Shown: positions 61,146 to 64,000 of the stretch, one piece after another | How positions within the stretch are numbered: position 1 is the stretch's first letter | How the letters are laid out: each line of letters begins with the position of its first letter | DNA from: Haoranjiania flava | GTDB lineage: Bacteria > Bacteroidota > Bacteroidia > Chitinophagales > Chitinophagaceae | Assembly (NCBI RefSeq): GCF_025631005.1 | Contig: NZ_JAOTPL010000004.1 | Span: forward strand, 124,001 to 188,000 | Length of the DNA stretch: 64,000 nt | Reading direction: 5' to 3' | Notes under the pieces: generated by a model | Databases searched by the model: none | Told to the model about the DNA's origin: nothing | The model's input: only the letters and a program-made list of their open reading frames with translations | Made by a program: the position numbers and the translations under genes

Positions 61146-62123
61146 TCATTGCACCTGTTGCTTCACCAGATTTCTTCTGAAACGTTGCGCCAGGAATGAA
61201 CATACCATCAGTTGTACCTGGTGAAAGATCATCAGCGGCAATATTAACCCAGCAATCGGAATGCCTGAAAAAATGATCCTTGCCATCGGCAAACCATTGG
61301 CCAGTGTTTTCTTTGAACCGCAAAAGAGAATGGCGATCTTATCTTCGCGATTAAACTTCATCGCAGTTGCCACACTGTAAATGATCACCATAACCAGTGC
61401 AAGCAGTAAACTACACACCAGTATCAGCTTCAGCAACATGATCGTGGAAATATTTCCCCAGGTGTTGCTCACCACAGATTCGCTGAATGCAATGAACACA
61501 ACCAGTAATATAGTGCCGTTATCCACCGCCTTTGTAAACAGTCGTCTTTGCCCAAGCCAGCCGCCGATCTTATTGTGTAGCAAATGCCCCGCAACAAAAG
61601 GCACAAATATCTGAAGCACGGTATCCCTGATGGTTTCAAGGCCGCCGGCGGCAGCGCCCGATGCATTATTCTTCATCAGGACACCTACCAACACAGGCGT
61701 AAGAAACACTCCGATAAGATTAGATACCGAAGCGCTGCAAACTGCAGCGGGCACATTGCCTTTAGCTATGGAGGTAAAAGCTATAGAAGACTGCACGGTT
61801 GAAGGCAACAGGGATAAGTAAATAAGCCCTGCAATAATTTCGGTTGGAAACTGTGTAGCAAACAAAGGTCTCAGCGTAAATGTGAGCAAGGGAAATAAAA
61901 CAAAAGTGCAACTAAATATGAACAGGTGCAGCCGCCAGTGCGTGATGCCTGCAATAACGGATTGCCTTGAGAGCAAAGCGCCATGCACAAAGAACAGCAA
62001 TGCTACCACGAAGTATGAAAGATAGTCAAAGAATACCGCTGCACTGCCACGCACCGGAAAGTTGAATGCAAGGATCACCACTGCAATCAAACTCAACAGG
62101 AACGGGTCTTTCACGTATTTCAT
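61146..62123 (-). CDS. SBF-like (YfeH/SLC10A7-type) membrane transporter
   Basis: 325 residues with about nine to ten hydrophobic helices. SBF_like signatures are LSLLPSTVQSSIAFTSIAKG followed by NVPAAVCSASVSNLIG, IFVPFVAGHLLHNKIGGW, and FCGSKKTLANGLPMA. Relatives of bile-acid:sodium symporters; bacterial members probably carry organic anions, and the substrate is unknown. It has its own strong promoter on the minus strand. Confidence 0.88.
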   Translation of the reverse strand: MKYVKDPFLLSLIAVVILAFNFPVRGSAAVFFDYLSYFVVALLFFVHGALLSRQSVIAGITHWRLHLFIFSCTFVLFPLLTFTLRPLFATQFPTEIIAGLIYLSLLPSTVQSSIAFTSIAKGNVPAAVCSASVSNLIGVFLTPVLVGVLMKNNASGAAAGGLETIRDTVLQIFVPFVAGHLLHNKIGGWLGQRRLFTKAVDNGTILLVVFIAFSESVVSNTWGNISTIMLLKLILVCSLLLALVMVIIYSVATAMKFNREDKIAILFCGSKKTLANGLPMARIIFSGIPIAGLILPLMIFHQVQLMVCSFLAQRFRRNLVKQQVQ

Positions 62124-62143
62124 TTGTATGAATTCTAAGCGGG

Positions 62144-62173
62144 CAAAAATAGAATATAAATCTTTTAATCAAA
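62144..62173 (-). promoter_or_regulatory. Promoter of the SBF-like transporter
   Basis: On the minus strand TTTG (62173-62170) and TATTTTTG (62151-62144) are 18 nt apart, the same spacing as the aromatic operon promoter. The predicted transcript starts about 13 nt before the ATG. Confidence 0.7.
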
Positions 62174-62259
62174 AATCTTATTATTAGCAATTTTTGTGTT
62201 AAACCATATTTCTTTTAAGAAGATTTGAGTAACTTTATGTTACATAAAAACACATAGGT

Positions 62260-62574
62260 ATGGAAGTAATAATTAACACGGATAACCATATTAATGGTTC
62301 AGAAGCGTTCAGGCAGGAGTACACAGCATTGATACAGAAATCCCTGAAAAGATTTGATGAGTACGTCACAGCCGTAGAGGTATATTTTTCAGATGAAAAT
62401 AAGGCCAAATCATCGCCTGATGATAAAAGATGCGTTATAGAGGCCAGGGTAAAAGGCAGGAATCCCGACAGTGCCTCACACAATGCAGATACACTGAAAC
62501 ATGCATTTGACGGTGCTTTGGAAAAGATCAAGTCTGTACTTACCCGGGTGGTAGACCAGTACAAGACGCATTAA
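62260..62574 (+). CDS. Ribosome hibernation-promoting factor / RaiA family protein
   Basis: 104 residues, the short HPF/RaiA form: EVIINTDNHINGSEAFRQEY, then EYVTAVEVYFSDENKAKS, KRCVIEARVKGRNPDSAS, HAFDGALEKIKSVLTR, with the beta-alpha-beta-beta-beta-alpha order. It binds the decoding centre of idle ribosomes. It lacks the long C-terminal dimerisation domain. A small palindrome GTAACTTTATGTTAC lies shortly upstream (62229-62243). Confidence 0.85.
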   Translation: MEVIINTDNHINGSEAFRQEYTALIQKSLKRFDEYVTAVEVYFSDENKAKSSPDDKRCVIEARVKGRNPDSASHNADTLKHAFDGALEKIKSVLTRVVDQYKTH

Positions 62575-62578
62575 AATT

Positions 62579-62615
62579 AGAAGAATGGTTGACGTAAAAA
62601 GTCAGCCATTCTTTT
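62579..62615. terminator. Bidirectional-type terminator between the HPF and RNA methyltransferase genes
   Basis: AAGAATGGTTGAC (62581-62593) pairs with GTCAGCCATTCTT (62601-62613), 13 bp with one G-U wobble and a 7-nt loop, followed by T3 and A on the plus strand. It serves the plus-strand gene and overlaps the stop of the convergent gene. Confidence 0.85.
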
Positions 62616-63328
62616 TATATCATATGCGACAAAATGATCCCTAAAGCCACACTGGCGTTCAGCGACTCTGCTTTTCCCCTGGAAGGAATGGTGATTTTTT
62701 CGGCAATAAACCGCTGCAGGTTTTCTCTTATCCCCTTTGATTCGTTGCCTATGAGAATGACGCCTTCTGCAATTTTCGGATGTTGGGTTATATCATTGCC
62801 ATCAAGCATGGCGGCATATATTTTCAGGGTATTGGCTCTCAAAAAATCTTCCAGGTCTGTATACATGATATTGATCCTGAAAATACTGCCCATGGTTGCC
62901 TGGATCACTTTCGGATTGTATTCATCTGCCGTATCCCCGGAAGCAATGATGTGTTGAATGCCAAACCAGTCTGCTATGCGTATGATCGTTCCAAGGTTAC
63001 CGGGATCCTGTATGCCATCGAGCATGATCATTAACTTGTCATCTGGCTCTCTCTGCGGCTTTTGCTTTGCCAGCGCAATCACCTGGTTGGGCGTACGCAG
63101 CCCGCTTATTTGTTTTAATGCATCGGAGGAAATTACCTGTGCATTTGAATTTACACCATCAGTTTGCAGCCAATTTCCATCAACAGCGTATATTTGTTCA
63201 ACCTGAAGGCCTGATTGCAGAAGTTCATTGACCATTTTCGGGCCTTCAACAATAAAAATATGCTCTTCATCCCTGTTTTTTTTCAGATGAAGGCTTTGTA
63301 TATATTTGATATTATTTTTTGAGATCAT
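62615..63328 (-). CDS. SpoU/TrmH-family RNA 2'-O-methyltransferase
   Basis: 237 residues from the ATG at 63328-63326 (MISKNNIKYIQSLHLKKNR); a further in-frame ATG at 63412 would add an unlikely hydrophobic leader. N-terminal RNA-binding part with FIVEGPKMVNELL, then the knotted SpoU domain: LDGIQDPGNLGTIIRIADWFG, KVIQATMGSIFRI, LIGNESKGIRE and SLNASVALGIILSHM. It methylates a ribose in rRNA or tRNA; the exact target is not clear (23S-type RlmB-like likely). Its start codon lies only 4 nt from the start of the divergent tamL-like gene. Confidence 0.9.
   Translation of the reverse strand: MISKNNIKYIQSLHLKKNRDEEHIFIVEGPKMVNELLQSGLQVEQIYAVDGNWLQTDGVNSNAQVISSDALKQISGLRTPNQVIALAKQKPQREPDDKLMIMLDGIQDPGNLGTIIRIADWFGIQHIIASGDTADEYNPKVIQATMGSIFRINIMYTDLEDFLRANTLKIYAAMLDGNDITQHPKIAEGVILIGNESKGIRENLQRFIAEKITIPSRGKAESLNASVALGIILSHMI
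63301..63308 (+). promoter_or_regulatory. -7 element TATATTTG for the tamL-like gene, inside the methyltransferase gene
   Basis: Exact TAnnTTTG match 24 nt before the tamL-like ATG, with a T-rich run in the -33 area. It lies within the opposite-strand coding sequence of the methyltransferase. Confidence 0.45.
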
Positions 63329-63332
63329 CTTT

Positions 63333-64000
63333 ATGCGTTTTATAAAAAGAATCAATACAACGGCAGCTGTTTTAATGCTGGTGATTTTATCAGTCAGCTC
63401 CTGTACAACCATTAAGGATGCGCCCTCGGGTGTGCCTTTTGTTTACCGCAACGAAGTTAAAATTATTGATCGTAATATAGCCGCTGACGAAAGAAAAACA
63501 TTGCAGGAAAACCTGGGTAACTACTGGGACGACAGCCTGTATGCCAACCGCGTGCAAAAGTTCCTGGTGTTTACTGTGCTTGATAAGCCCCCTGTATTTG
63601 ATACCGCCAATATATCTGCATCCATAGCTTATATGCAAGGTTACCTGCAGGCACAATCGTTTTACAATTCAGCACTAAAAGACAGCGTACGCATTGACAG
63701 CAGCAATAAAAACCTGCAAAAAACTTTTGTGCGCATGAATATAAAAACGGGAAAACCCACTATTATAGACAGTTTCGGCTATGCTTTTGATAACCCCGAC
63801 CTAAAGCAACTTTCTGAACTCCACAGGAAGGAATCTGCTATCAGGCGTGGAAAAAGCAGGCTCACAAGGACTGTACTTTCCACAGAACTTGACAGGCTTA
63901 CCGGTATTTACCGCAACAATGGTTATTATTTCTTAAGGAAAAATAATTTGATTGCAGAAGTTGATACAGCCGATGCCGCATTGCTGGAGCTCACGCTTGA
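63333..64000 (+). CDS. tamL: TamL-type BamA/TamA-family outer-membrane assembly lipoprotein, N-terminal part
   Basis: Runs off the window; 222 codons are visible from ATG 63333. Lipoprotein signal ending VSSCTTIKD (Cys about 24), then POTRA-like segments: FVYRNEVKIIDRNIAADERK, NYWDDSLYANRVQKFL, ASIAYMQGYLQAQSFYNS, LSTELDRLTGIYRNNGYYF. Bacteroidota encode such a lipidated TamA relative (TamL) that works with TamB in outer-membrane assembly. The barrel lies outside the window, so TamL rather than another BamA-like lipoprotein is an inference. Confidence 0.75.
   Translation, partial: MRFIKRINTTAAVLMLVILSVSSCTTIKDAPSGVPFVYRNEVKIIDRNIAADERKTLQENLGNYWDDSLYANRVQKFLVFTVLDKPPVFDTANISASIAYMQGYLQAQSFYNSALKDSVRIDSSNKNLQKTFVRMNIKTGKPTIIDSFGYAFDNPDLKQLSELHRKESAIRRGKSRLTRTVLSTELDRLTGIYRNNGYYFLRKNNLIAEVDTADAALLELTL

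Overview
The window looks like a chromosomal stretch of a Bacteroidota bacterium, most likely of the Chitinophagaceae type. The reasons are: two SusC/SusD pairs; many Bacteroidota-type promoters (TAnnTTTG, twice with TTTG 18 nt upstream); A/T-rich starts without Shine-Dalgarno; GH144 glucanases, a family first described in Chitinophaga pinensis; an RND pump fused to its outer-membrane channel; and a TamL-type assembly lipoprotein. I see no tRNA, rRNA, transposase or CRISPR array.

Layout. 0-4 kb holds the start of a minus-strand gene, rlmD, an active rhomboid protease followed by a catalytically dead rhomboid, and pdxH. 4-7 kb is a membrane-anchored beta-propeller/HTH regulator. 7-33.4 kb is a double polysaccharide utilisation locus: susC1-susD1-LamG-GH30-GH30-GH144, then susC2-susD2-DUF4886-GH144-GH43-GH144-GH3-GDPD-esterase. 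Beta-1,6-type (GH30) and beta-1,2-type (GH144) glucanases occur together with a glycerophosphodiesterase and esterases. This matches the structure of bacterial osmoregulated periplasmic glucans, which is my inference for the substrate. 33.4-42.3 kb is an aromatic amino-acid operon (pheA, aminotransferase, tyrA, DEAD-box helicase, DAHP synthase/chorismate mutase, aroB, DUF3267, aroA). It is preceded by a complete Phe/Tyr leader-peptide attenuator. 42.4-49.8 kb holds lptB, a small exported protein, a CusA-CusC fusion, its CusB adaptor and a haem-binding protein. 49.9-55.4 kb holds two TPR proteins, a serine hydrolase, DUF488, an SDR and a Crp/Fnr regulator. 55.5-58.2 kb is an accessory islet: a lipoprotein, a cholesterol-dependent-cytolysin-like (CDCL) protein, decayed coding fragments and a DUF4298 gene. 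58.3-64 kb holds lipA, an HMA-domain protein, a TlpA-like redoxin, an SBF-like transporter, an HPF/RaiA protein, an RNA methyltransferase and the start of tamL.

Two RNA-level observations stand out. First, the Phe/Tyr attenuator (33436-33630) has a leader peptide with ten consecutive Phe/Tyr/Gly codons, an antiterminator and an intrinsic terminator that touches the pheA start codon. Second, a palindromic repeat of about 62-116 nt occurs seven times, in front of susD2, the esterase, the CDCL gene and the DUF4298 gene. Its right end always abuts an ATGAAA start. Its left end is itself a start-codon mimic (usually ATG AAA stop). Its 3' arm can pair either with the mimic or with the real start codon, and compensatory changes follow the real start. 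I read it as a candidate start-codon-sequestering switch or a start-targeting mobile palindrome.

Composition is uneven. susC1 changes from about 50% to about 34% G+C near position 7560, and the low-G+C stretch runs to about 15.7 kb, suggesting an acquired module joined inside susC.
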